A stretch of DNA of 37,561 bases from Actinotalea endophytica (GTDB lineage Bacteria > Actinomycetota > Actinomycetes > Actinomycetales > Cellulomonadaceae): NCBI RefSeq assembly GCF_025717005.1, contig NZ_JAOVZU010000016.1, forward strand, positions 18,844 to 56,404, read 5' to 3'. Position numbers and translations under genes: made by a program. Positions 1-7,522 of this stretch are shown in pieces. Position 1 is the first letter of the stretch, and each line of letters starts with the position of its first letter. The notes under the pieces are model-generated. The model saw only the letters and a list, made by a program, of their open reading frames with translations. It searched no databases and had not been told where the DNA came from.

Positions 1-126
1 GCGCCCGGCGCCCGGGGCGCGGCGCCCCCGCCGCGGGGGCGGGCCCCCCCCCCCCCCCCGGCCCCCCCCCCCCCACGTCCGGCCCGCATCGTCCCCCAGG
101 CCCCCGAGGCCAGTCAGGATCCACCC
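1..126. other. A/T-free poly-C stretch and leader before the permease gene
   Basis: The first 74 bases contain no A or T. They include a run of 16 C (44-59), GG, then a run of 13 C (62-74). This is unlike the rest of the window, which is GC-rich but codon-structured. I see no gene in it. From 75 on the sequence becomes normal and leads to the permease start at 127. The long homopolymers suggest a contig end, a sequencing-error zone or low-quality consensus rather than biology. The gene normally placed upstream of such permeases, the solute-binding lipoprotein, would lie to the left of the window. Confidence 0.6.
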
Positions 127-1200
127 ATGAGCACGACCCTCGAGCAGGAGACCCCCGAGACCAGCACCAAGGAGTCCGGAGGGTCGCTCGGCCGCTACAT
201 CGTCGTGCGAGCCCTGCTCATCATCCCGACGGTGTTCATCCTGGTCACCACCGTGTTCCTGCTGATGCGGACCACGGGTGACCCGATCACGGCGTCCCAG
301 GGTGGCCGGCTGCCACCCGACCAGCTGGCCGAGCGGATCCACGCCGCCGGCTACGACCGCCCGCTGATCACCCAGTACCTGGAGTACCTCGGCGGCATCC
401 TGCGCGGTGACTTCGGCACGACGCTGTCCGACCATCGCCCGGTCACCGAGGTGCTGCTCACCTTCGGCACCGCGACGCTCGAGCTCGCGTTCTACGCGCT
501 GATCGTCGCGTTCGCGATCGGCATCCCGCTCGGCCGGCTCGCCGCGTACCACCGGGACAAGGCGCCCGACGCCGTGCTGCGCGTCTCGGCGATCCTGGCC
601 TACGCGACGCCGGTGTTCTTCGCCGGCCTGATCCTCAAGCTGATCTTCTCGGTCTGGCTCGACGTGCTCCCGGTCGCCGGTCGAGCCTCGACCAGGGCCG
701 AGCTGACCATGCAGAAGGTCGACAACCCGACAGGCATCTACCTCATCGACGCGATCCGCACCGGTGACCCGGCAGTGGTCGGTGACGTGCTCACGCACGC
801 GATCCTGCCGGCGCTCACGCTCGGCCTGCTGACCGCAGGTGTGTTCCTCCGGCTCGTGCGCACCAACGTGATCTCGACGTTCGGCGCCGGCTTCGTCGAC
901 GCGGCACGGTCGCGAGGCGTCGCCGAGCGCCGGCTGCTGCGCAAGCACGCCTACCGGCCGGCCCTGATCCCGATCATCACCGTGATCGGCCTGCAGATCG
1001 CGCTGCTGCTCGGCGGCGCGGTGCTGACCGAGTCGACGTTCGAGTGGAAGGGGCTGGGCTTCCAGCTCGCGCAGTACCTGCAGGCCCGCGACTTCGTGGC
1101 CGTCCAGGGCATCGTCGTGATGCTCGCGGTGATCGTCGCCCTGACCAACTTCATCGTCGACGTCATCGCCGCGCTCATCGACCCGAGGGTGAGGTACTGA
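127..1200 (+). CDS. Peptide-type ABC transporter permease (DppB/OppB family)
   Basis: This 357-residue integral membrane protein is one of the two channel subunits of an oligopeptide/dipeptide/nickel-type importer. A cytoplasmic N-terminus of about 25 residues precedes the first membrane segment (about residues 26-47), followed by the large external loop typical of DppB with a GDFGTTL-like motif near residue 96. The C-terminal half carries the conserved cytoplasmic coupling loop (about residues 255-275, DAARSRGV followed by an HAYRPALIP stretch) that docks on the ATPase. Length matches the family. The start is ATG 127 with a weak AGGA upstream. The gene is separated by one base from the second permease, and ATPases follow, so this is a classic operon. 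The substrate cannot be told without the binding protein, which is outside the window. Confidence 0.93.
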   Translation: MSTTLEQETPETSTKESGGSLGRYIVVRALLIIPTVFILVTTVFLLMRTTGDPITASQGGRLPPDQLAERIHAAGYDRPLITQYLEYLGGILRGDFGTTLSDHRPVTEVLLTFGTATLELAFYALIVAFAIGIPLGRLAAYHRDKAPDAVLRVSAILAYATPVFFAGLILKLIFSVWLDVLPVAGRASTRAELTMQKVDNPTGIYLIDAIRTGDPAVVGDVLTHAILPALTLGLLTAGVFLRLVRTNVISTFGAGFVDAARSRGVAERRLLRKHAYRPALIPIITVIGLQIALLLGGAVLTESTFEWKGLGFQLAQYLQARDFVAVQGIVVMLAVIVALTNFIVDVIAALIDPRVRY

Positions 1201-1201
1201 C

Positions 1202-2218
1202 ATGGCCGCGACCACCCCCACCACCGGCGACGCCGTGCAGCGGCGCTCGCGCTGGAGCCGGCTGCCGATCGTCACCCAGCTGCGCCAGAGCGTCGGCCTG
1301 CAGCGCGGCATGCTCATCGGCGGCCTCGTGCTGACCGCGTTCTTCCTGTTCACCGCTGCCTTCGCACCGCTGCTCGCGCCGTACGGCTACGCACAGCTCC
1401 GCTCGGACTCCGGGCCGTTCGGCGCGCAGCAGCCGCCGTCCGCCGAGCACTGGCTCGGCACCACCGTCGGCGGGTACGACGTGCTCTCCCGGGTGATCTG
1501 GGGCTCGCGCACCGCGCTGCTGGTGATCATCGTCGCGGTGACCGCATCGATCCTCGTCGGTGTGCTGCTCGGCCTGATCTCCGGCTACTTCGGCGGCTGG
1601 CTCGACCGGATCATGGTGATGATCGCGGACGCGATCTACGCGTTCCCGTCCCTGCTGCTGGCGATCGTGCTCGCGATCGTGATCAGCGGTGGGCAGTCGA
1701 GCATGTGGGGCGGCATCTTCGCGGCGGCCCTGTCGATCACGGTGATCTTCATCCCGCAGTACCTGCGGGTGACCCGGTCCGAGGTGATCCGGATCAAGGC
1801 CGAGGCGTTCGTGGAGTCCGCGCGGGTGATCGGCGCCGGGCACGTCCGGATCATGACCCGCCACGTGCTGCGCAACGCGACCCGGACGCTGCCGCTGATC
1901 CTCACGCTCAACGCGTCCGAGGCGATCCTCACGCTCGCCGGCCTGGGCTTCCTGGGTTTCGGTATCGAGCCGACGGCCGCGGCCGAGTGGGGCTATGACC
2001 TGAACAAGTCGCTCTCGGACGTCACGGCCGGGATCTGGTGGACGTCGATCTTCCCCGGCCTCGCGATCGTGCTGGTGGTGCTCGGCCTGACACTGGTCGG
2101 CGAGAGCCTCAACGACCTGGCCGACCCGCGGCTGCGCAAGCGCGCCGCCGGCCCCGAGCCCGTCGAGGACCTCGGCGTGGAGCTGCCCGACGCGCAGCAG
2201 GAGGGCGAGCAGCGATGA
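1202..2218 (+). CDS. Peptide-type ABC transporter permease (DppC/OppC family)
   Basis: This 338-residue second channel subunit pairs with the upstream DppB-like permease. It shows the DppC pattern: an N-terminal cytoplasmic tail, one membrane helix near residues 37-58, a periplasmic segment containing HWLGTT (a hallmark of OppC/DppC proteins), then a five-helix core with the coupling loop around residues 198-225 (EAFVESARVIGAG). The C-terminal tail of about 30 residues is polar and acidic. The start is ATG 1202, one base after the upstream stop, with a GAGG-like site inside the end of the previous gene. Its stop overlaps the ATG of the ATPase gene by the ATGA arrangement, which indicates translational coupling. 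Confidence 0.93.
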   Translation: MAATTPTTGDAVQRRSRWSRLPIVTQLRQSVGLQRGMLIGGLVLTAFFLFTAAFAPLLAPYGYAQLRSDSGPFGAQQPPSAEHWLGTTVGGYDVLSRVIWGSRTALLVIIVAVTASILVGVLLGLISGYFGGWLDRIMVMIADAIYAFPSLLLAIVLAIVISGGQSSMWGGIFAAALSITVIFIPQYLRVTRSEVIRIKAEAFVESARVIGAGHVRIMTRHVLRNATRTLPLILTLNASEAILTLAGLGFLGFGIEPTAAAEWGYDLNKSLSDVTAGIWWTSIFPGLAIVLVVLGLTLVGESLNDLADPRLRKRAAGPEPVEDLGVELPDAQQEGEQR

Positions 2219-3912
2219 GCGACGTCGTCGAGATCCGCGACCTCGCGGTCAGCTTCGCGACCGACGCAGGCCAGGTGCAGGCCGTGGACGGCGTGACCCT
2301 GTCGGTGCACCCGGGTGAGGTGCTCGCCGTGGTCGGCGAGTCCGGCAGCGGCAAGACGGTCACCGCCAAGACCATCCTCGGCCTGCTCCCGGAGACCGCG
2401 AGGATCCGCGGCGCGGTCATGCTGACCAGCAAGGACGGCGCCAGCGAGGGTGACGTCGTGCAGATGTCCGGCCAGCGGCTCCGGCAGGTGCGTGGCCGGG
2501 ACGTCGCGATGGTGTTCCAGGAGCCCTCGACCGCCCTGAACCCGGTGTACCCGGTCGGCTGGCAGATCATCGAAGGACTGCGCGCGCACGGCAAGTACAC
2601 CAAGGCCGAGGCTCGGGCCAAGGCGATCGACGTGCTGCGCCGGGTCGGCATCCCCGACCCGGAGGAGCGGATCGACCACTACCCGCACCAGTTCTCCGGC
2701 GGGCAGAAGCAGCGCATCGTGATCGCGCAGGCGCTCGTGCTGGACCCCGGCGTGATCGTCGCGGACGAGCCGACCACCGCCCTCGACGTCACCGTGCAGG
2801 CCGAGATCCTCGACCTGCTGCGTCGTTGCCGGGACGAGTTCGGCGCCGCGATCGTGCTGATCACGCACAACATGGGCGTGGTCGCGGACCTCGCAGACCG
2901 GGTCGCGGTGATGTACCAGGGCAAGCTCGTCGAGCAGGCGCCGGTCCGCGAGCTGTTCGCGAACCCCCGCGAGCCGTACACGCAGCAGCTGCTCGCGGCG
3001 GTGCCGCGGATCGGTGAGGGCCTCGCCCGCGCGCACGAGCGGGCCGCGCGCCGCAGCGACGGCTGGGCCGAGCAGACCCCCGTGGTCGAGGCCAAGGGAC
3101 TGCGGATCAGCTACCCGGGTCGGTTCCGTCAGCCGGACTTCCTGGCCGTCGACGGCGTCGACCTGGCCATCCGGCCGGGCGAGGTGCTCGGCCTGGTCGG
3201 CGAGTCGGGCAGCGGCAAGACCACGATCGGCCGCGCGATCGCCGGCCTGACGAAGGTCACCGGCGGGTCGCTCGAGGTGCTCGGCGTGCAGATGCACGGC
3301 GTGCACGAGCGCGACTTCCGGCCGGTCCGCAGCAAGATCGGGTTCGTCTTCCAGGACCCGGCGACCAGCTTCAACCCGCTGCTCACGATCGCCGAGTGCG
3401 TCGCCGAGCCGCTCGTCGTGCACGGCCGCGCGGCGGACGCCCAGGACGCCCGCACCCGGGTCGACGAGCTCCTCGAGGCCGTGCAGCTGCCGCGCGCGTT
3501 CGGGGCGCGGTTCCCGCACGAGCTGTCCGGCGGTCAGCGTCAGCGTGCGAGCCTCGCGCGGGCCCTCGCGCTGGACCCCGAGCTGCTGATCGCCGACGAG
3601 CCGACGTCCGCGCTCGACGTGTCCGTGCAGGCCCGGGTGCTCGACCTGTTCGACGAGCTGCACCGCGAGCTGGGCTTCGCCGCGCTGTTCATCAGCCACG
3701 ACCTGGCCGTCGTGGACATGCTCGCCGACCGGATCGCCGTCCTGTGGCGCGGTCGCCTCGTCGAGGAAGGCACCGGCGACGAGGTCCTCGGCTCACCGAA
3801 GCACCCGTACACCCAGCGGCTGCTCGCCTCGCTGCCCGTGCCGGACCCGGTCGAGCAGGCCGAGCGGCGTGCCGAGCTGGAGCGGCTGCGTCAGGCGGAC
3901 CGGGCGAGCTAG
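2215..3912 (+). CDS. Fused double ATPase of peptide-type ABC transporter (DppD-DppF-like)
   Basis: This 565-residue cytoplasmic protein has two complete ABC ATPase domains in one chain, equivalent to separate DppD and DppF. The first domain has Walker A GESGSGKT at residues 41-48, signature FSGGQKQR near 161-168 and Walker B/D-loop VADEPTTALD just after. The second has Walker A GESGSGKTT near 329-337, signature LSGGQRQR near 437-444 and IADEPTSALD. Each half ends with the oligopeptide-transporter C-terminal signature (NPREPYTQQLL and SPKHPYTQRLL). I place the start at ATG 2215, which overlaps the permease stop and begins directly before the first beta strand. The frame is open further upstream, but that part is a shadow of the permease. 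Fused double ATPases of this type are common in actinobacteria. Confidence 0.94.
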   Translation: MSDVVEIRDLAVSFATDAGQVQAVDGVTLSVHPGEVLAVVGESGSGKTVTAKTILGLLPETARIRGAVMLTSKDGASEGDVVQMSGQRLRQVRGRDVAMVFQEPSTALNPVYPVGWQIIEGLRAHGKYTKAEARAKAIDVLRRVGIPDPEERIDHYPHQFSGGQKQRIVIAQALVLDPGVIVADEPTTALDVTVQAEILDLLRRCRDEFGAAIVLITHNMGVVADLADRVAVMYQGKLVEQAPVRELFANPREPYTQQLLAAVPRIGEGLARAHERAARRSDGWAEQTPVVEAKGLRISYPGRFRQPDFLAVDGVDLAIRPGEVLGLVGESGSGKTTIGRAIAGLTKVTGGSLEVLGVQMHGVHERDFRPVRSKIGFVFQDPATSFNPLLTIAECVAEPLVVHGRAADAQDARTRVDELLEAVQLPRAFGARFPHELSGGQRQRASLARALALDPELLIADEPTSALDVSVQARVLDLFDELHRELGFAALFISHDLAVVDMLADRIAVLWRGRLVEEGTGDEVLGSPKHPYTQRLLASLPVPDPVEQAERRAELERLRQADRAS

Positions 3913-3916
3913 CCGC

Positions 3917-3983
3917 GCTCGCCGCACCCCGACCCGGCCGCCCTGCGGCAGCTCGCCGCACCCGACCCGGTCGCCCGCGGCAG
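3917..3983. repeat. Two tandem ~33-nt imperfect copies after the ATPase gene
   Basis: Immediately after the ATPase stop there are two adjacent copies of about 33 nt (3917-3950 and 3951-3983). Both begin GCTCGCCGCACC and both contain GACCCGG followed by a CGCCC...GCGGCA end. They differ by small indels and substitutions. The repeat fills the short gap between two convergent genes. No clear hairpin with a T-run is present. Confidence 0.6.
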
Positions 3984-3994
3984 GTGGACTCGGG

Positions 3995-5011
3995 CTAGGC
4001 GCGGTCGCGGCCGCCCGAGCCCGGGACCGCGGCCACGTCCGCCGCGACGTGCACCGCGGCACCGTAGGGCCCGTGGACGGCCACGTGCCCCGGACCGGCG
4101 TCGGCCGCGGCCCGCAGCGCGCGGCGCGCGCGGCGCAGCAGCACGTCCGTGGTGTCCGCGGCGTCGCTCATGGTGCCGACCCCCGCGACCACGCCGTCGG
4201 GCAGCCCTTCCGCGGCATCCGCGGCGAGGGTCACCCGTGCCGCATAGACGATGGCGTCGGCCGGCCGGGCACCGGGCAGCACGACGGCCACGCCCTCCGG
4301 GAGCAGGGCGACCAGGTCGTCCGAGCGAGAGCGCTCGGCCAGGACGCGCACCGTGGCACGCAGCTGGTCGGGGCCGCCCGCCCCGGCGGGAGCGACCAGT
4401 GCGACCGCGAGCTGGTCCCCCGCCGCGATCGCGGCCTCCGCGAGGGTCTCGAGGCGGGGCCGGAGCCGCGCGAGATCCAGTGGGGCACCGTCGCCGTCGG
4501 GCGACCCGGCACCGGGGCCGGCGCGCAGCATCCGCACGCCCAGTGCGAGCAGCAGCGCCCCCACGGTCGGACCGACCAGCAGGTCGAGCCGCACGAGGGC
4601 GAGGTCCCGCAGCGCGATGCCGCACCCGATCGCGACGACCATCACGACCAGTCCGGTGACGAGTGCCGGTGTGCCGGAGAACGCCGCGAGCAGCAGCACC
4701 GGGCCGAGCGCGAGCCACGGCTCGATCCCGACCGGCTCGGACAGCCACACCAGCACGCCGACCAGGCCGAGGCTCGCGACGGCGAGCACCTCGATGCTCG
4801 CCCGCGACGCACGGCCGTTGACCACGAGCGTCGCCGCACACGCCAGCAGCGCGACGCCTGCAGCGCGGTGCGCCACGGCGGAAGCGGTGGAGTGGGGCAC
4901 GAAGACCGGCAGGGCGACCGTCATGACGCCGACCGCGGCGAAGTAGGCGATCGCGACCCGGCGCATGACGGCGAGCCCGCTCGGGCTCGTCGGCCGGACC
5001 GGGATCAGCAC
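3995..5011 (-). CDS. Membrane protein with degenerate GGDEF-like domain
   Basis: This 338-residue protein has a hydrophobic N-terminal half with about six membrane segments (roughly residues 18-160). After a GAGSPDGDG linker, a cytoplasmic C-terminal domain follows the order of a GGDEF (diguanylate cyclase) fold: a strand VALVAP, a helix, then RSDDLVALLPEGVAVVLPG where active enzymes read RxxDLVARYGGDEFAVLLPG, and finally VLLRRARRALRAA, which matches the usual C-terminal LLRRADxALYxAK. The GGDEF signature is replaced by LPEGV, and the metal- and GTP-binding residues are absent, so catalysis is unlikely. A receptor or regulatory role is inference. The start is GTG 5009-5011; an alternative ATG at 4964-4966 (residue 16) would still keep the first helix. 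It is convergent with the peptide transporter. Confidence 0.6.
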   Translation of the reverse strand: MLIPVRPTSPSGLAVMRRVAIAYFAAVGVMTVALPVFVPHSTASAVAHRAAGVALLACAATLVVNGRASRASIEVLAVASLGLVGVLVWLSEPVGIEPWLALGPVLLLAAFSGTPALVTGLVVMVVAIGCGIALRDLALVRLDLLVGPTVGALLLALGVRMLRAGPGAGSPDGDGAPLDLARLRPRLETLAEAAIAAGDQLAVALVAPAGAGGPDQLRATVRVLAERSRSDDLVALLPEGVAVVLPGARPADAIVYAARVTLAADAAEGLPDGVVAGVGTMSDAADTTDVLLRRARRALRAAADAGPGHVAVHGPYGAAVHVAADVAAVPGSGGRDRA

Positions 5012-5176
5012 ACCCCGGTATCGGCGCGGGCGAGCAAGGAAGTGAGCAGGTTCGCCCGCTCGGCGGCGCGCCGGTGGTGGCCACGGGGCGGCCGCGGCGA
5101 AGGCCGCCCGTGCGTGCGGTCCCGCGGGCTGAGATGGGCCGTTCCACGGCGACGCAGGGTGCTCAACCCGAGCCGA

Positions 5177-5213
5177 TCAAGCACCGATACTTGAAGGGTC
5201 GGGCACCCCCGAC
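5177..5213. promoter_or_regulatory. Inverted repeats upstream of the small membrane protein gene
   Basis: Two small inverted repeats lie in the divergent gap before the GTG at 5247. One is TCAAG (5177-5181) with CTTGA (5190-5194), and GATACT, a possible -10 element, overlaps it. The other is GTCGGG (5198-5203) with CCCGAC (5208-5213), spacer four bases. They may mark a promoter or operator or a 5' leader hairpin. Evidence is limited to the symmetry. Confidence 0.3.
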
Positions 5214-5246
5214 GCCTTTGGCACGCCCACACCCCAGGAGCGCACC

Positions 5247-5465
5247 GTGGCCACGATCCAGGCCCCTGTCCACCAGCCCGCAGCCGTCAACCAGGAATGG
5301 CACGCACTGAACACCGTGCGTTGGGCCCCGGCACCGCGCTGGGAGGGCTCCGCGGCGAAGAAGACTCGCTTCGCGGCGTACCTCGTCGGCAGCATGCTCG
5401 CCTGGATCGCGATCGGCCTCGGCGCCTCTGCCGCGCTCGGCGGCCTGGTGGGCCTCGGCGGCTGA
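5247..5465 (+). CDS. Small single-pass membrane protein, unknown function
   Basis: This 72-residue protein has a polar N-terminal half rich in H, W and P (including NQEWHALNTVRWAP), a basic patch AAKKTR near residue 37, and one hydrophobic alanine/glycine-rich helix at about residues 43-70 that ends the protein. The GTG start at 5247 is supported by CAGGAG about 8 nt upstream. The positive patch before the helix predicts a cytoplasmic N-terminus. I do not recognise a family. It stands alone, divergent from the degenerate-GGDEF gene, and a hairpin lies just downstream. Confidence 0.65.
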   Translation: MATIQAPVHQPAAVNQEWHALNTVRWAPAPRWEGSAAKKTRFAAYLVGSMLAWIAIGLGASAALGGLVGLGG

Positions 5466-5484
5466 GCCGCCCCCTGGCGCCTCG

Positions 5485-5519
5485 GCCGGCCCGGGTACCT
5501 CGGCTGAGCCGGGGCCGGC
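5485..5519 (+). terminator. Possible hairpin terminator after small membrane protein gene
   Basis: Arms GCCGGCCC (5485-5492) and GGGCCGGC (5512-5519) are perfectly complementary, with a 19-nt loop, 20 nt after the stop of the small membrane protein gene. There is no T-run. The position and GC stem fit an actinobacterial terminator, but this could be chance in such GC-rich DNA. Confidence 0.35.
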
Positions 5520-5663
5520 ACGTCGGCTGACACGTCGCCCCTGGTGTCGGCCGCCCCGCCGCTCCCAGCACCTCGACAGCACCGCTCGGCACTGCCGGTG
5601 CGGTGCTGCGTGCTGTCCGCGCGCCTCCGCGGTGGCACGCGGCGGTCCCGGCACGCTGGCTCC

Positions 5664-5999
5664 ATGCGTGAGAGCCACAGCAAGGACCTTCGCGACGTCG
5701 ACCGCGTACACCTGTCGGTCATCCTCGACGCGCAGAACCAGCGCCACCGCGGAGAGATCATCCTCTACGGCGCGGGTCGGCCCATCCTGTACGGCCCCGT
5801 CGGGCCGGCGGTGTGGGACCACGTGTTCGGCGACCCGAACATCTGGCACGAGCGGGACGACCTCATGCGGCTGATCGCGTCGTTCGAGCTCGAGGCGCTG
5901 GGTCTCACGCTCACCGGCGACACCTCGACCGAGGACTTCACACCGTCCGCGGGGGGCGGTCCGATGCTCTACCGCGGCACCGTCGAGCGGCTCTGGTAG
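5664..5999 (+). CDS. Soluble hypothetical protein
   Basis: This 111-residue protein begins MRESHSKDLRDVDRVHLSV. There are no membrane segments or signal peptide. It looks like a mixed alpha/beta domain with a charged N-terminus, a GRPILYGPVGPAVWDHVFG stretch near residues 38-56, and an acidic DTSTEDF segment near the end. I do not recognise the family. I chose ATG 5664 because the 120 nt of open frame before it looks non-coding (proline/arginine-rich, with a CysCys), although the ribosome site is weak. A gap of 198 nt separates it from the previous gene. Confidence 0.6.
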   Translation: MRESHSKDLRDVDRVHLSVILDAQNQRHRGEIILYGAGRPILYGPVGPAVWDHVFGDPNIWHERDDLMRLIASFELEALGLTLTGDTSTEDFTPSAGGGPMLYRGTVERLW

Positions 6000-6066
6000 C
6001 CACCGCCGGGTTCGCCCCGCACGCTCCTCGCGCAAGAACGACCCCCGGTCGCGACACAGACCAGGT

Positions 6067-6564
6067 GTGATCACGACACGTGCGCAGACGCTGGTCGGCG
6101 CGCTCGCCGTGGTGGGCACGATCACCGTCGCCGCGTGCGCCGGTGCGGGCCTGGGACGCGGCGCGAGCGACGCGGGAGCGGTCGACGCCTACCTGTGCGT
6201 GGGCAGATCCGTCCCGGTCGCGGCGCTCGCCGACCCCACGACCGCCGAGGCCCTCGGTGCGGACCGACGTGCCGCGCTCGACGAGGCCGAGCAGCGGTCC
6301 GGCATGGACCTCGGCGACCTCGCGGGGTGGTGGGTGCTGTCCGCCTCGGCGTCGCAGATCGTGCTGCTGCGCCCGCTGCCCGTGCCCGAGGTCCTGGGCT
6401 CGGGCGACGTGCTCACGCACGAGGTGGTCGCGGCGGAGCACGTCGGCTCTGCCACGGGTTGGACGGTCACCCAGCGCAGCGGCTGCGCGCTGACGCCGCC
6501 CCGAACCGGCACCGCCGCGGTGGGCACGCCCGAACGTACGCCGCCCATGCTGACGACGCCGTAG
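6067..6564 (+). CDS. Putative lipoprotein, unknown function
   Basis: This 165-residue protein has a type II signal peptide: arginine at residue 5, a hydrophobic core (residues 8-20) and a lipobox VAAC, giving Cys24 as the lipidated residue. The mature part contains a region around residues 45-100 with conserved-looking LDEAEQRSGMDLGDLAGWWVL and a Pro/Thr-rich tail. It is expected to sit on the outer face of the cytoplasmic membrane. The start is GTG 6067, just upstream of the signal. The ribosome site is poor. No family is recognised, and it lies 45 nt before the J-domain gene. Confidence 0.65.
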   Translation: MITTRAQTLVGALAVVGTITVAACAGAGLGRGASDAGAVDAYLCVGRSVPVAALADPTTAEALGADRRAALDEAEQRSGMDLGDLAGWWVLSASASQIVLLRPLPVPEVLGSGDVLTHEVVAAEHVGSATGWTVTQRSGCALTPPRTGTAAVGTPERTPPMLTTP

Positions 6565-6609
6565 CCCCCGCAGCGTTCTACGCTCGTCTCACCGCGCGGA
6601 GGGGACGGG

Positions 6610-7479
6610 ATGCTGCCGGACACGTCGTACACGCACTACGAGGTGCTCGACGTGCCCCCGGACGCGTCCGCCGAGGAGCTCCGGACCGCGTACCGCCGGG
6701 CGCTGCGGCGCGCGCACCCGGACCGCGACGGGCACCCGGTGCTGTTCCGGATGGTGCAGGCCGCCTGGCAGGTGCTGTCCGACCCCGGCTCCCGGGCGCG
6801 CTACGACGCCGAGCTCGCGGCGGGCAGGACCAGCGCGGGCAGCGGGGCTCGGGGCGCGAGCGCCCACAGTCCGGCCGGCTCCTCGTGGGGACCAGGCACC
6901 CGCCCGGGCCCGTCCGGTGCGGCCGGCTCGCAGCCGGGCGACGCCGGTGCACCCCGCCACGCCGGCCCACCGCCGCGCACCGAGCGGCGGGAGGCACCGG
7001 CGCCGCACGTGTGGCTGGCCGACCACCCGCACGCCCGCTCCGGGCTGCCGTTCGGCCGGGTGGCCGACGCGCCCGACCCCGCGCGGCTCCGACCGGGTGC
7101 GTGGGTGGTCACCGGGCACGGCACGTCGCGGTCGGTCGGCTACGTGCGGCGCACCGACGGCGTGCACGTCGAGCTCGACCTGCCACCTGCGCCGCTGGAC
7201 GGCACCACGCTGCTCGCGGCCCCGTTCGACGGCCCCGAGTCGATCCCGCTGCTGCACGGCCACGTCGCGTCCGACGGACGCCTGGCCACCGTGCCGCTCG
7301 AAGGGATCACCACGGTCCAGACGCCCGACCCCGGTCAGCGTGCCGTGGTCGCGACCCAGGCCTCGTGGATCCCCGGCACCGTCAGCGACGTGCTCGACAT
7401 GCCCAGTGGCACGCTGGTCTGGGCGGTGCGGCTGTGGACCTGGGACCTGGGCCGGCCCGGGCGACACCGCGCAGACTGA
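6610..7479 (+). CDS. J-domain protein with uncharacterised C-terminal region
   Basis: This 289-residue protein has an N-terminal J-domain (residues about 7-68): HYEVLDVPPDASAEELRTAY, then the HPD tripeptide at residues 36-38, then AWQVLSDPGSRARYD. The HPD motif stimulates the ATPase of an Hsp70 partner. A Gly/Ser/Pro-rich disordered linker (about 75-125) follows. The C-terminal domain (about 130-285) is not the zinc-finger or peptide-binding domain of DnaJ. It contains short beta-like segments such as LRPGAWVVTGHG and VHVELDLPPAPL and looks like a small beta-rich domain I cannot name. The start is ATG 6610 with GGAGGGG upstream. It is probably a dedicated Hsp70 co-chaperone of type III. Confidence 0.85.
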   Translation: MLPDTSYTHYEVLDVPPDASAEELRTAYRRALRRAHPDRDGHPVLFRMVQAAWQVLSDPGSRARYDAELAAGRTSAGSGARGASAHSPAGSSWGPGTRPGPSGAAGSQPGDAGAPRHAGPPPRTERREAPAPHVWLADHPHARSGLPFGRVADAPDPARLRPGAWVVTGHGTSRSVGYVRRTDGVHVELDLPPAPLDGTTLLAAPFDGPESIPLLHGHVASDGRLATVPLEGITTVQTPDPGQRAVVATQASWIPGTVSDVLDMPSGTLVWAVRLWTWDLGRPGRHRAD

Positions 7480-7522
7480 CCATCGGTGGGCGACCCGCCC
7501 GCCCCGCACCAGGAGGCAAGCC

